Shown: in pieces, positions 56,469-64,000 of the stretch
How the letters are laid out: every line of letters begins with the position of its first letter
Position numbering within the stretch: position 1 is the stretch's first letter
Assembly: GCA_026984455.1 (NCBI GenBank)
Contig: JALSSC010000031.1
Location: 62,001-126,000 of the forward strand
Length of the DNA: 64,000 bases
Source: Chromatiaceae bacterium
Lineage (GTDB): Bacteria; Pseudomonadota; Gammaproteobacteria; Chromatiales; Chromatiaceae
Direction: 5' to 3'
Program-made: the position numbers and the translations under genes
The notes under the pieces: generated by a model
What the model saw: only the letters and a program-made list of their open reading frames with translations
Told to the model about the DNA's origin: nothing
Databases searched by the model: none

Positions 56469-58193
56469 ATGGATATGGCCCTTCATTCCACCACGCCCGC
56501 CGAGTCTCCCCCGGAGCCCCCGCCCCACCAGGACCCCCTGTCCTGGCTGGAGGCGGAGGGCCGGGTGAGCGCGGCGGACATCGCCCGCGCCCGGCGTCTG
56601 GCGGAGGACGCGGGCGAGCCGGCGACGCGGATGCTGGCGCGCCTGGGCCTGGTGTCCGAGCGCGATCTGGCCCAGGCCTTCTGCGAGACCCTGCACCTGG
56701 CCCTGGCCGAGGGGGACGCCTACCCCGACGTGCCACCGGTGGAGGAGGGGATCAACCTGCGTTTCCTGCGTGACAGCCAGGTGGTGCCCCTGGGTCTGGA
56801 GGGTGAGGAACTGGCCGTCGCCCTGGCCGATCCCCAGGACGAGTTCGTCCCCCGGGCGTTGAGTATGGCCCTGGGGATGCCGGTGAAGGTCTACGTGGGC
56901 CTGCCCGGGGAGATCGAGGCGGCCATCGAGCGCCTCTACGGCGAGGGCCGCAACGAGATGGAGGGGATCGGCGCCGGCCTCGAGGGCGGCGAGGACGAGG
57001 AGGACATCGAGCACCTGCGGGACATGGCCTCCGAGGCCCCGGTGATCCGCCTGGTGAACCTCATCATCCAGCGGGCGGTGGAGGCGCGCGCCTCCGACAT
57101 CCACATCGAACCCTTCGAGGGCAGCCTCAAGGTGCGCTACCGGGTGGACGGGGTGTTGCAGGAGGTGGACGCGCCGCCGGCGCGCTCCACCGCGGCGGTG
57201 ATCTCGCGCATAAAGATCATGTCCCGGCTGAACATCGCCGAACGCCGCCTGCCCCAGGACGGGCGCATCCCCCTGCGGGTCCAGGGCAAGGAGCTGGATC
57301 TGCGTGTCTCCACCGTGCCCACCCTGTATGGCGAGAGCGTGGTCATGCGCCTGTTGGACAAGGCCAGCGTGCAGTTCGACTTCGCGGCCCTGGGCTTCGA
57401 CGGCCAGCCCCGCGAACGCCTGCTCCAGGTCCTGGAGATGCCCCATGGCATCATCCTGGTGACCGGCCCCACCGGCAGCGGCAAGAGCACCACCCTGTAC
57501 ACCGCCCTGGCGCGCATCAACACCCCCGGGCGCAAGATCATCACCGTGGAAGATCCGGTGGAATATCAGTTGGAGGGGATCAATCAGATCCAGGTGAAGC
57601 CACAGATCGGCATGACCTTCGCCGGCGCCCTGCGGGCCATCGTGCGCCAGGACCCGGACGTCATCATGGTGGGCGAGATGCGCGACCTGGAGACCGCCCG
57701 CATCGCCGTCCAGTCGGCCCTCACCGGCCATCTGGTGCTCTCCACCCTGCACACCAACGACGCCGCCGGCGGGGTCACCCGTCTCCTGGACATGGGGGTG
57801 GAGGACTATCTCATCACCTCCACCGTCAACGGTATCCTCGCCCAGCGCCTGGTGCGCCGGCTCTGCCCCCATTGCCGCGAGGCCTACGAACCCCTGCCCG
57901 AGATCGCCGAGGGCCTGCGCCCCCTGGCCGCCGACGGCCGCCTCTCCCTGTACCGCGGCCGCGGTTGCGAACACTGTGGGGGGACCGGCTATCACGGCCG
58001 TCTGGTGATCGCCGAGATGCTGACCCTGGACGACCCCCTGCGGCAGGCCATCCTCGCCCATGCCACCGCCGGCGAGATCCACCGCCTGGCGGTGGCTGGG
58101 GGCATGCTCACCCTCTATCAGGACGGGGTGCGCAAGGCCCTGGAGGGGCACACCAGCCTGGAGGAGGTCATCCGCGTGACCCAGGAGGCCTGA
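56469..58193 (+). CDS. gspE: Type II secretion ATPase GspE
   Basis: Hexameric ATPase driving pseudopilus assembly. 574 aa: N-terminal GspE/MshEN domain, Walker A GPTGSGKSTTLYTAL, Asp box VEDPVEYQL, Walker B DPDVIMVGEMRD (usually GEIRD), His box LSTLHTNDAAGG, and the four-Cys zinc motif CPHC...CEHCGGTGYHGR. The ATG at 56475 is an alternative start. First gene of gspEFGHIJK. Confidence 0.94.
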   Translation: MDMALHSTTPAESPPEPPPHQDPLSWLEAEGRVSAADIARARRLAEDAGEPATRMLARLGLVSERDLAQAFCETLHLALAEGDAYPDVPPVEEGINLRFLRDSQVVPLGLEGEELAVALADPQDEFVPRALSMALGMPVKVYVGLPGEIEAAIERLYGEGRNEMEGIGAGLEGGEDEEDIEHLRDMASEAPVIRLVNLIIQRAVEARASDIHIEPFEGSLKVRYRVDGVLQEVDAPPARSTAAVISRIKIMSRLNIAERRLPQDGRIPLRVQGKELDLRVSTVPTLYGESVVMRLLDKASVQFDFAALGFDGQPRERLLQVLEMPHGIILVTGPTGSGKSTTLYTALARINTPGRKIITVEDPVEYQLEGINQIQVKPQIGMTFAGALRAIVRQDPDVIMVGEMRDLETARIAVQSALTGHLVLSTLHTNDAAGGVTRLLDMGVEDYLITSTVNGILAQRLVRRLCPHCREAYEPLPEIAEGLRPLAADGRLSLYRGRGCEHCGGTGYHGRLVIAEMLTLDDPLRQAILAHATAGEIHRLAVAGGMLTLYQDGVRKALEGHTSLEEVIRVTQEA

Positions 58194-58197
58194 GCGG

Positions 58198-59403
58198 GTG
58201 CCCCGCTACCGGTTCAAGGCGGTCCGCCCCGACGGCGAGATGGAGGAGGGCGAGCGCGAAGCGGCCGACGAGGGCGCCCTGGTGGCCGCCCTCCAGGGCG
58301 AGGGCCTGATCCCCCTGGAGATGCGCGCCGCCGGCGGTCTGCGCGACCTGTTCCGGCGTGGCGGCCCAACGGTGAGCGCCGGCCAGGTCACCCACATCAC
58401 CCGCGAGCTGGCCACCCTGCTGGAGGCCGGCCTGCCACTGGACCGGGCGCTGGAGGTCCTCATCGGTCTGGCCGACGACGAGGCCGTGGCGCGCCTGCTG
58501 GGGGCGGTGCAGGAACGGGTGCGGGCCGGAGCGGCCTTCTCCCAGGCCCTGGAGGAACAGGGCCGGATCTTCTCCCGGCTGTACGTCAACATGGTCCGCG
58601 CCGGCGAGGCCGGCGGCTCCCTGGACGACGCCCTCGCCAGCCTGGCCGATTATCTGGAGAGGGCCGATCGGTTGCGCGACGACATCCGCTCGGCCCTTAC
58701 CTATCCCTTGATCCTGCTGGTGGTGGCGGGTCTCTCGGTGGCCGTGTTGCTGATGTTCGTGGTGCCCCAGTTCACCCAGTTGTTCGACGACATGGGCGCG
58801 GCCCTGCCCACCTCCACCCGCATCGTCATCGGTGCCGGCGACCTCCTGCGCGACTGGTGGTGGGCCCTACTGGCGGGCGCCGCCCTCGCCGCCGCCGGGG
58901 TGCAGCGCGCCCTGCAACGGCCGGAGGTGCGCCTGGCCTGGGACCGCCGGGTGCTGCGCCTGCCCTTGTTCGGCGATCTCCTGTGGCGGATGGAGACGGC
59001 GCGTTTCTGTCACACCCTGGCCACCCTGTTGCGCAACGGTATGCCCCTGTTGGGGGCGCTGGGCCTGGCGCGCGAGGTGATGGGGAACCGGTACCTGGTC
59101 CAGGCACTCGAAGCAACGGGTGCCGAGGTGCGTCACGGTAAGGGCCTGGCCGCCCCCCTGAGCGAACGCCGGGTGTTGCCCAAGCTGGCCCTGCAGATGA
59201 TCCAGGTAGGCGAGGAATCCGGCCAGCTCGATGCCATGTTGGCCAAGGTGGCCGCCATCTTCGAGGCCGAGACCCGGTCCGCGGTGCAGCGCCTCCTGAC
59301 CCTCCTGGAGCCCGTGCTCATCATCGGCCTGGGCCTGCTGGTGGCGGGCATCATCGTCTCCATCCTCGCCGCCATCCTGGGGGCCAACGATCTGGTCTTT
59401 TGA
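58198..59403 (+). CDS. gspF: Type II secretion inner-membrane protein GspF
   Basis: Platform protein, 401 aa, GTG start. Two GspF cytoplasmic repeats (ITRELATLLEAGLPLDRALE; CHTLATLLRNGMPLLGALGL) separated by membrane segments (YPLILLVVAGLSVAVLLMFV; WALLAGAALAAAG) and a C-terminal TM (VLIIGLGLLVAGIIVSILAA). Four bases after gspE. Confidence 0.94.
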   Translation: MPRYRFKAVRPDGEMEEGEREAADEGALVAALQGEGLIPLEMRAAGGLRDLFRRGGPTVSAGQVTHITRELATLLEAGLPLDRALEVLIGLADDEAVARLLGAVQERVRAGAAFSQALEEQGRIFSRLYVNMVRAGEAGGSLDDALASLADYLERADRLRDDIRSALTYPLILLVVAGLSVAVLLMFVVPQFTQLFDDMGAALPTSTRIVIGAGDLLRDWWWALLAGAALAAAGVQRALQRPEVRLAWDRRVLRLPLFGDLLWRMETARFCHTLATLLRNGMPLLGALGLAREVMGNRYLVQALEATGAEVRHGKGLAAPLSERRVLPKLALQMIQVGEESGQLDAMLAKVAAIFEAETRSAVQRLLTLLEPVLIIGLGLLVAGIIVSILAAILGANDLVF

Positions 59404-59513
59404 AGATGACGTCCCATGGCGCCCAGCGCCCCGGAGGATGAAAGCCGCTCCCGCACGCCGGAATGTACTGAACCTTGCACACGATGCCTTTTTTCAACTC
59501 GAGGTAGCCGACC

Positions 59514-59939
59514 ATGACACCCCCCCTTCGCCGCCCTGGCGGCTTCACCCTGATCGAACTCCTGGTGGTGCTGGCCATCCTGGCCCTGCTCGCGGGCCTG
59601 GTGGGCCCCCAGGTGATGAAATTCCTCAGTGGCTCCAAGACCAAGACCGCGCGGCTCCAGGTCGAGGATCTGGGCTCGGCCCTGGATATGTATCGCCTCG
59701 AAGTGGGCCGCTATCCGAGCACCGAGGAGGGCCTCAAGGCCCTGGTGGAGAAACCCGCGAATGCCGCGAACTGGAACGGTCCCTATCTCAAGAAGAAGAA
59801 GGTGCCCCAGGACCCCTGGGGGCGCCCCTATCACTACGCCTCGCCCGGCCAGCACGGCGACTACGATCTGTACAGCCTCGGCGCCGACAACGCCGAGGGC
59901 GGCGACGGCGAGAACCAGGACGTGGTCAGTTGGGAGTGA
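59514..59939 (+). CDS. gspG: Major pseudopilin GspG
   Basis: 141 aa type IV pilin-like protein: prepilin site G-FTLIELLVVLAILALLAG, then MYRLEVGRYPSTEEGLKALV, WGRPYHYASPGQHGDYDLYS and a C-terminal GADNAEGGDGENQDVVSW calcium-site region typical of GspG. The 110-base gap after gspF contains CCGGAGGATGAAAGCCGC, also found at 43318. Confidence 0.96.
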   Translation: MTPPLRRPGGFTLIELLVVLAILALLAGLVGPQVMKFLSGSKTKTARLQVEDLGSALDMYRLEVGRYPSTEEGLKALVEKPANAANWNGPYLKKKKVPQDPWGRPYHYASPGQHGDYDLYSLGADNAEGGDGENQDVVSWE

Positions 59940-59945
59940 TCGCGG

Positions 59946-60446
59946 ATGGATGCGCCGAAGCCGGGCCGCCCCCGCCCTGCCGGCGGATGCCGGGGTCCGG
60001 CCCCCGGCTTCACCCTGATCGAACTCCTGGTCGTGCTGGCCATCTCCGCCCTGGCCCTGGCGGTGGTGCCGCCCCTGTTCTCCCGGGCCCTGCCCGGGGT
60101 CCAGCTCAAGGCCGGCGCGCGTGATCTCGCCGCTGGGCTCAGGGCCGCCCGCGCGCGCGCCGTCGCCCGCCATCGCCCGGTGGCCCTGCACCTGGACCTG
60201 GAACGGCGCGAGGCGCGGGTGGATGGACGCCCCAGGGCGATCCATCTGCGGGGGGACTGGCCCATCCGCCTCACCGCCGCCGAGTCGGAACTCGGCGATC
60301 CCGCGCGCGGGGCGATCCGTTTCTTTCCCGACGGCAGCTCCACCGGTGGGCGTATCGCCCTGGGCGAACCCGGCCACGGCTACCGGGTGGACGTGGACTG
60401 GCTCACCGGGCAGGTGACCCTGCACCCACTGGAGCCCGGGGCATGA
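59946..60446 (+). CDS. gspH: Minor pseudopilin GspH
   Basis: 166 aa with prepilin motif GFTLIELLVVLAISALALAV after a long Pro/Gly/Arg-rich leader (MDAPKPGRPRPAGGCRGPAP). Possible later start not evident. The GspH domain includes [20 protein letters not shown] and FFPDGSSTGGRIAL. Four-base overlap with gspI. Confidence 0.9.
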   Translation: MDAPKPGRPRPAGGCRGPAPGFTLIELLVVLAISALALAVVPPLFSRALPGVQLKAGARDLAAGLRAARARAVARHRPVALHLDLERREARVDGRPRAIHLRGDWPIRLTAAESELGDPARGAIRFFPDGSSTGGRIALGEPGHGYRVDVDWLTGQVTLHPLEPGA

Positions 60447-60841
60447 CTCTGCGCCAGGACGGTTTCACCCTGCTCGAGGTCCTGGTGGCCTTCTCCATCC
60501 TCGCCCTGTCCCTGGGGGTCTTGATGCGCCTGTTCTCGGGCAGCCTGCACAACACCCTGGAGACCGACCGCTACGTGGCCGCCGCCGATCTGGCCGAGTC
60601 TCTGCTGGCGCGGGCCGGACGCGAGTGGCCCCTGGACGCCCTGCCCCCGGAAGGCGAAGAGGACGGGTTCCGCTGGCGGTTACAGGCCAGCCCCGCGGCC
60701 CTGGAGGAAGGCCTGCAGACGCCTCCCGGCCTGACCCCCTACGATGTGCGGGTGACCCTGACCTGGGCGCAGGAGCGTCGCACGCGCCGCTTGCAGGTCG
60801 CCACCCGGCGCCTGCTGTCCGGGAGGCCCCGTGGGCGCTGA
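60443..60841 (+). CDS. gspI: Minor pseudopilin GspI
   Basis: 132 aa. Prepilin motif GFTLLEVLVAFSILALSLGV at the N terminus; the rest is a compact GspI-type domain (ADLAESLLARAGREWPLDAL). ATGA overlap with gspH and an 11-base overlap with gspJ. Confidence 0.9.
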   Translation: MTLRQDGFTLLEVLVAFSILALSLGVLMRLFSGSLHNTLETDRYVAAADLAESLLARAGREWPLDALPPEGEEDGFRWRLQASPAALEEGLQTPPGLTPYDVRVTLTWAQERRTRRLQVATRRLLSGRPRGR

Positions 60842-61505
60842 TCGCGGGGGCAACCGCGGCTTCACGCTGCTGGAACTGCTCATCTCCCTGGCCCTCATGG
60901 GCCTGTTGTTGGTGGTCCTCTACGGCGGCCTGCGTCTGGGGGCCGACAGTTGGGAACGCCTGGACGCCCACGTGGCGGCCAGCGGCGACCTGCGCCTGGT
61001 GCGCGCCTGGCTCGGCGATGCCCTGCGCCAGACCCAGAAGGTCCACGCGCGTATCGGCAACCGCCGGCGGCTGTTGTTCCGGGGCGGGCCGCAGAGGCTC
61101 GACTTCGTCACCCCCCTGGCCCGCTACGCCGGGGTGGGCGGACTCTATCTGGTGCGCCTGTTCGCGGTCGAGCGCGAAAAGGGCTGGGAACTCTGGATGC
61201 AGCGCTGGCTCGCCCATCCCGAGGTTCTCCAGGGCGAGACCGATGCCCCGCGCTGGGACCCCGAGGATCCGTCGCCGCCCGTGCTCGAGGATTTCGAGGG
61301 TGCCATGGGCACCTATGGGGTCAAGCGTCTGCTCAGCGGCCTGGAGGAACCGCGCCTGAGATACCTGGAGGCCCCCGGGCGGGGCGAGGCCGGTTGGCGG
61401 GAGGACTGGAAGGATCCGAACCACCTGCCCACCCTGGTGGAGCTGACCCTGCAGCGTCCCGACCACCCCCTGGCCCCCCTGGTGGTGGCCCTCCCGCAAC
61501 GATGA
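60831..61505 (+). CDS. gspJ: Minor pseudopilin GspJ
   Basis: 224 aa from GTG 60831. Prepilin motif GFTLLELLISLALMGLLLVV, then a GspJ domain with LRLVRAWLGDALRQTQKV and LVELTLQRPDHPLAPLVVAL. Coupled at both ends by overlaps. Confidence 0.88.
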   Translation: MGADRGGNRGFTLLELLISLALMGLLLVVLYGGLRLGADSWERLDAHVAASGDLRLVRAWLGDALRQTQKVHARIGNRRRLLFRGGPQRLDFVTPLARYAGVGGLYLVRLFAVEREKGWELWMQRWLAHPEVLQGETDAPRWDPEDPSPPVLEDFEGAMGTYGVKRLLSGLEEPRLRYLEAPGRGEAGWREDWKDPNHLPTLVELTLQRPDHPLAPLVVALPQR

Positions 61506-62290
61506 AGCCCGCCGTCAGACAAACCGGCATCGCCCTGGTCCTGGTGCTCTGGGTGCTCGTCCTGCTCACCACCATGGCCGGCTCGGTGGTCCTGCTGGGG
61601 CGGGGCGAGACCGAGTTGGCGCGCAACCAGGTGCAGGGGGTGCGCTTCCGGGCGCACGCCGCCGCGGGCTTGACCCAGGCGGTCCTGCGCCTGCGGGCGC
61701 GGGACGAGGAGGCCCGCTGGTACCCGGACGGCACGGCCTATGGCTGGCGTTTCGACGGCGAGGCCCTGGAGATCCGGATTCGCAACGCCGGTTCCCTGGT
61801 GGAGTTGAACGCCGCCGGCGAGCCACGGCTCCTCGCCCTGCTGAAGGCCGCGGGGCTGGAAGAGGAGCGCGCCTCGGCCCTGGCCCAGGCGATCCTCGAC
61901 TGGCGCGACGCGGATCACGACCGTCGCGCCGACGGGGCGGAGGATGACGACTATCGCGCGGCCGGCTACCCCTACGGGGCCGCGGACCGGCCCTTCCCGG
62001 CACTGGAAGAGCTGCTCCAGGTACAGGGCATGGATCGCGCTCTGTACGGGGTCCTCGCCCCGAACCTGTCGGCGGTGGCGGTCGGGAGCGGATCGCCGCG
62101 CCTGGCTCCGCCCCTGGTGCGGGCGGCCATGGCCGAAGAGGGGCGCGGCCCGGTGGGTGACGCGGGGCCGCCGCCCCGGGGTGGTCCCTTCTACCGGATC
62201 AGGGTAAAGGGTCAGGACGGGCGTTCCATGGAGGCCCTGATCATGGTCTCAAACACCCTCCTGGTGATCTGGCGGCGTTATGCCTGGTGA
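61502..62290 (+). CDS. gspK: Minor pseudopilin GspK
   Basis: 262 aa, caps the pseudopilus tip with I and J. N-terminal GIALVLVLWVLVLLTTMAGS lacks the glycine-phenylalanine start of other pilins, as is normal for GspK. The helical domain LDWRDADHDRRADGAEDDDY carries the usual acidic metal-site region. It is the last gsp gene here; no gspL, M or N follows before the MITE-like element. Confidence 0.9.
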   Translation: MKPAVRQTGIALVLVLWVLVLLTTMAGSVVLLGRGETELARNQVQGVRFRAHAAAGLTQAVLRLRARDEEARWYPDGTAYGWRFDGEALEIRIRNAGSLVELNAAGEPRLLALLKAAGLEEERASALAQAILDWRDADHDRRADGAEDDDYRAAGYPYGAADRPFPALEELLQVQGMDRALYGVLAPNLSAVAVGSGSPRLAPPLVRAAMAEEGRGPVGDAGPPPRGGPFYRIRVKGQDGRSMEALIMVSNTLLVIWRRYAW

Positions 62291-62318
62291 ACCGCCGGCC
62301 TCTCGCGCCGGCCGCTGT

Positions 62319-62526
62319 ATATACCCGTCGCTCGTGGATATTTCCGTCCTTCGATCCGTAGACGGCACTTCCCTGTGCCACTTCTCGCTACCGCGGCCGC
62401 CCCTCGCCCCCCTGGACGGTGGAGCGATTGCTCGCCGTAGTCTCTGCGATGACTCGCTTCCGCGCCTTGCCCAGGAGCACGAGGAACACCCTCGAAAAAC
62501 GAAATATTCACGTGCGACGGGTATAA
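62319..62526. mobile_element. MITE-like element, copy 4 (inverted relative to copy 2)
   Basis: About 208 bp with ends TATACCCGTCGCTCGTGGAT (left) and CACGTGCGACGGGTATAAA (right). The core matches copy 2 in reverse orientation (CTTGCCCAGGAGCACGAGGA, CACCCTCGAAAAACGAAATA). It lies directly behind gspK. Confidence 0.83.
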
Positions 62527-62559
62527 ATTGCGTCCCCCGTCCCTGGGGTCCACCTCTCC

Positions 62560-62772
62560 TTGGAGGGCAGTCTGTCCATGCAGGCCACGCAACTGAGCCT
62601 GGAACTCAAACTGCCCATGGCCGACAGCATCATCCGCACCGCAGTTCCGCCACCGGAGGTGACTGTCGCCGCAGGGGCCGGGTCCGGCGGCAGCATCACC
62701 CGGGAATCCCTTTGTGATCTGTTGGGTTACGCTGCGCCAACCCAACCCGCGATGATTCCCAGACAGTCCTGA
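62560..62772 (+). pseudogene. PIN-toxin (VapC-type) remnant
   Basis: The plus-strand frame MQATQLSLELKLPMADSIIR (from 62578) reproduces the LPMADSII-A segment that carries the third metal-site Asp of PIN toxins. Neither the N-terminal Asp nor the C-terminal Asp segment is present. It lies between the MITE element and a REP hairpin, so it is a leftover piece. Confidence 0.5.
62715..62748. repeat. REP-type hairpin
   Basis: GTTGGGTTACGCTGCGCCAA then CCCAACC forms a GGGTT/AACCC stem, the common proteobacterial intergenic type; the related GTTGGGTTACGCTACGCCCA occurs in the 46.5-46.9 kb repeats. Confidence 0.5.
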
Positions 62773-62807
62773 ATCCGGCGGTTGCCCCGGGAGCCCGCCC
62801 AGGAGGA

Positions 62808-63005
62808 TCAAGCATAGGTATCCAACTTGCCGGGGGGGACCGGGCCGGCGCTCTGCGCCGCCGGGGGTTCCGGTACCGCCTCCAGCAACTGCTGGACGTT
62901 GGCCTGTTGCATGTCCAGTTCCTTGCGCAGGATCCGGTTGCTCACCTGTTGGTGGAGGTCGGCCTGTTGTAAGGCGGACATCCGGGAGCCGATGGACATC
63001 TCCAT
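62808..63005 (-). CDS. YjfB-family putative motility protein
   Basis: 65 aa (MEMSIGSRMSALQQADLHQQ then VSNRILRKELDMQQANVQQL). It matches the small YjfB-like family associated with flagellar regulons. ATG 63005 preceded by AGAGAGG at normal spacing; an upstream in-frame ATG at 63071 lacks it. Isolated, on the minus strand. Function only from family membership. Confidence 0.72.
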   Translation of the reverse strand: MEMSIGSRMSALQQADLHQQVSNRILRKELDMQQANVQQLLEAVPEPPAAQSAGPVPPGKLDTYA

Positions 63006-63203
63006 GAGGGGCCTCTCTTGGTCGAGTGATTCGGGCCGGTCGGATTCGAAGTCCCGCAGATCCCTTCCCAAGGGCCGGCCGTCCTCGGAGAGGGACGGGG
63101 TCTGCGTTTGCGTATCAGGATAACGGCCGGTGTCCGCGGGACTCCAATCGCCTCGTTCTCAGGATGTTAGAATGGGGGCCCGTCACGGTCGAGGTCGTCC
63201 CCC

Positions 63204-63614
63204 ATGCGCGAGTTCATCACCCTCTCTACCCCCCGGCGCGAGGTATTGGTGGATATCACCCCTCAGGTGGAGGCCGTGCTCGGCCGCAGCGGGATACGTG
63301 ACGGCCTCATGGCGGTCTATGCCCAGGGTGCCACCGCCGCCCTCATGATCCAGGAGAACTGGGACGAGAGTGTCCAGACCGACGTGGTGGACCTGTTGCG
63401 CAAGCTCGTTCCACGGGGCGTCTGGCGGCACGACCAACAGGACGGCAACGGCGACGCCCACCTCAAGGCCGGCCTGATCGGCCCCTCCGAGACCCTGCCC
63501 ATCATCGACGGGCGCCTGGGCCTGTCACGCTGGCAGAACCTGTTCTTCTGCGAGTTCGATGGGCCGCGGCAGGAACGGCGGGTGGTCTGTACCCTGTTCT
63601 CCGACCCGGCATGA
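63204..63614 (+). CDS. yjbQ: YjbQ/UPF0047 family protein
   Basis: 136 aa: AVYAQGATAALMIQENWDES, WRHDQQDGNGDAHLKAGLIG, PIIDGRLGLSRWQNLFFCEF. The conserved Asn, Asp and His residues of UPF0047 are present. E. coli YjbQ has weak thiamin phosphate synthase activity; the true role is unclear. Four-base overlap with the next gene. Confidence 0.9.
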   Translation: MREFITLSTPRREVLVDITPQVEAVLGRSGIRDGLMAVYAQGATAALMIQENWDESVQTDVVDLLRKLVPRGVWRHDQQDGNGDAHLKAGLIGPSETLPIIDGRLGLSRWQNLFFCEFDGPRQERRVVCTLFSDPA

Positions 63615-64000
63615 GGCTGTACGACTACGTCACCCGGCTCAACCGCTGGGATCCGGCCCATTTCCTTCCCTTCGCGGTGGATGCCACGCGGGTGGGCTGG
63701 GTCAGGCCCGAATTCGCTGCCCACCTGGCGGCCTGGCCGGAGGTCTTCCGGCTGGAGGCGGAAAGGCTCTCCCTGGCCCCCGGTCTGGAGGGGTTCGAGG
63801 CCCGCACCCGGGCGGTGGCGGGGGTCCTGGAGCACCTGGTGGCCGAGGGCACCCTGCCCGGGCTGCACGGTGAGCGCTATCCGCTGGGCCGGGAACGCAC
63901 CGCCCCCCTGTTGCTCATGGATCGGGCCGCGGTGCCCTTCTTCGGGGGGCGGGCCTATGGCCAGCACCTGAACGGCTACGTGCGGCGCGTGGACGGTCCC
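63611..64000 (+). CDS. DUF4743/Nudix-family protein, N-terminal part (cut by window end)
   Basis: About 130 residues visible: MRLYDYVTRLNRWDPAHFLP, then LLLMDRAAVPFFGGRAYGQH and HLNGYVRRVDG. The N-terminal domain resembles DUF4743, which in other genomes precedes a Nudix hydrolase domain related to thiamin-pyrophosphokinase-like proteins; the Nudix box would lie beyond the window. ATGA overlap with yjbQ suggests a functional link. Confidence 0.72.
   Translation, partial: MRLYDYVTRLNRWDPAHFLPFAVDATRVGWVRPEFAAHLAAWPEVFRLEAERLSLAPGLEGFEARTRAVAGVLEHLVAEGTLPGLHGERYPLGRERTAPLLLMDRAAVPFFGGRAYGQHLNGYVRRVDGP

Noticed and set aside
59404-59513. GGATGAAAGCCGC motif shared with the 43.3 kb region, considered as a riboswitch
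   Set aside because: The match is short and no aptamer core or paired architecture could be followed. A small REP-like repeat is more likely.

Overview
The window is high-GC proteobacterial chromosome with dense, overlapping operons. ZipA next to SMC and LigA, together with RpsA, IhfB and a general secretion pathway pseudopilin cluster, points to the Gammaproteobacteria. A qmoA-qmoB-hdrC-hdrB cluster and a CbbQ-type AAA ATPase suggest a sulfur-oxidizing, probably CO2-fixing lineage. That lifestyle is inferred; no dsr, apr or RuBisCO gene is present here.

Layout. 1-3.9 kb: housekeeping genes aroA (partial), cmk, rpsA, ihfB. 3.9-4.36 kb: an apparent ORF-less group IIC intron placed directly after the ihfB terminator. 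4.4-9.5 kb (minus strand): the heterodisulfide-reductase-like QmoAB-HdrCB electron-transfer complex. 9.8-10.6 kb: cbbQ. 10.6-11.6 kb: a REP-associated tyrosine transposase (RAYT) with REP palindromes. 11.5-27.7 kb: a complete type III-A CRISPR-Cas island transcribed on the minus strand. Its order from the distal end is cas6, a CARF protein (NE0113 family), cas10/csm1, csm2, csm3, csm4, csm5, a CARF-HEPN protein (Cas02710 family), then two adaptation gene pairs (cas2-cas1 and cas1-cas2), a leader and a 26-repeat array. An intact vapBC pair and the wreck of a second toxin-antitoxin module lie inside the island on the opposite strand. 28-46 kb: zwf, a TraB-like protein, prlC, a fused glycosyltransferase-epimerase, ubiD, a MoxR/VWA pair, a BepA-like protease, an L,D-transpeptidase, and a dynamin-like GTPase bracketed by inverted repeat clusters. 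47-53.5 kb: ligA, zipA, smc. 54-64 kb: an aldo/keto reductase, a SIMPL protein, gspEFGHIJK, a YjfB-like protein, yjbQ and a partial Nudix-type gene.

How it works together. The CRISPR island contains every part expected of a cyclic-oligoadenylate-signalling type III-A system: Cas6 for crRNA maturation, Cas10 with HD and GGDD motifs, Csm2-5, and two CARF proteins, one with an HEPN RNase motif. The most unusual part is the adaptation region. A Cas1 with all expected active-site motifs is translationally coupled to a second, shorter Cas1-like protein that appears to lack them, and each has its own Cas2. Repeats mark the rest of the window: a roughly 208-bp element with 23-bp terminal inverted repeats (four copies or fragments), a REP family probably linked to the RAYT, and toxin-antitoxin debris.
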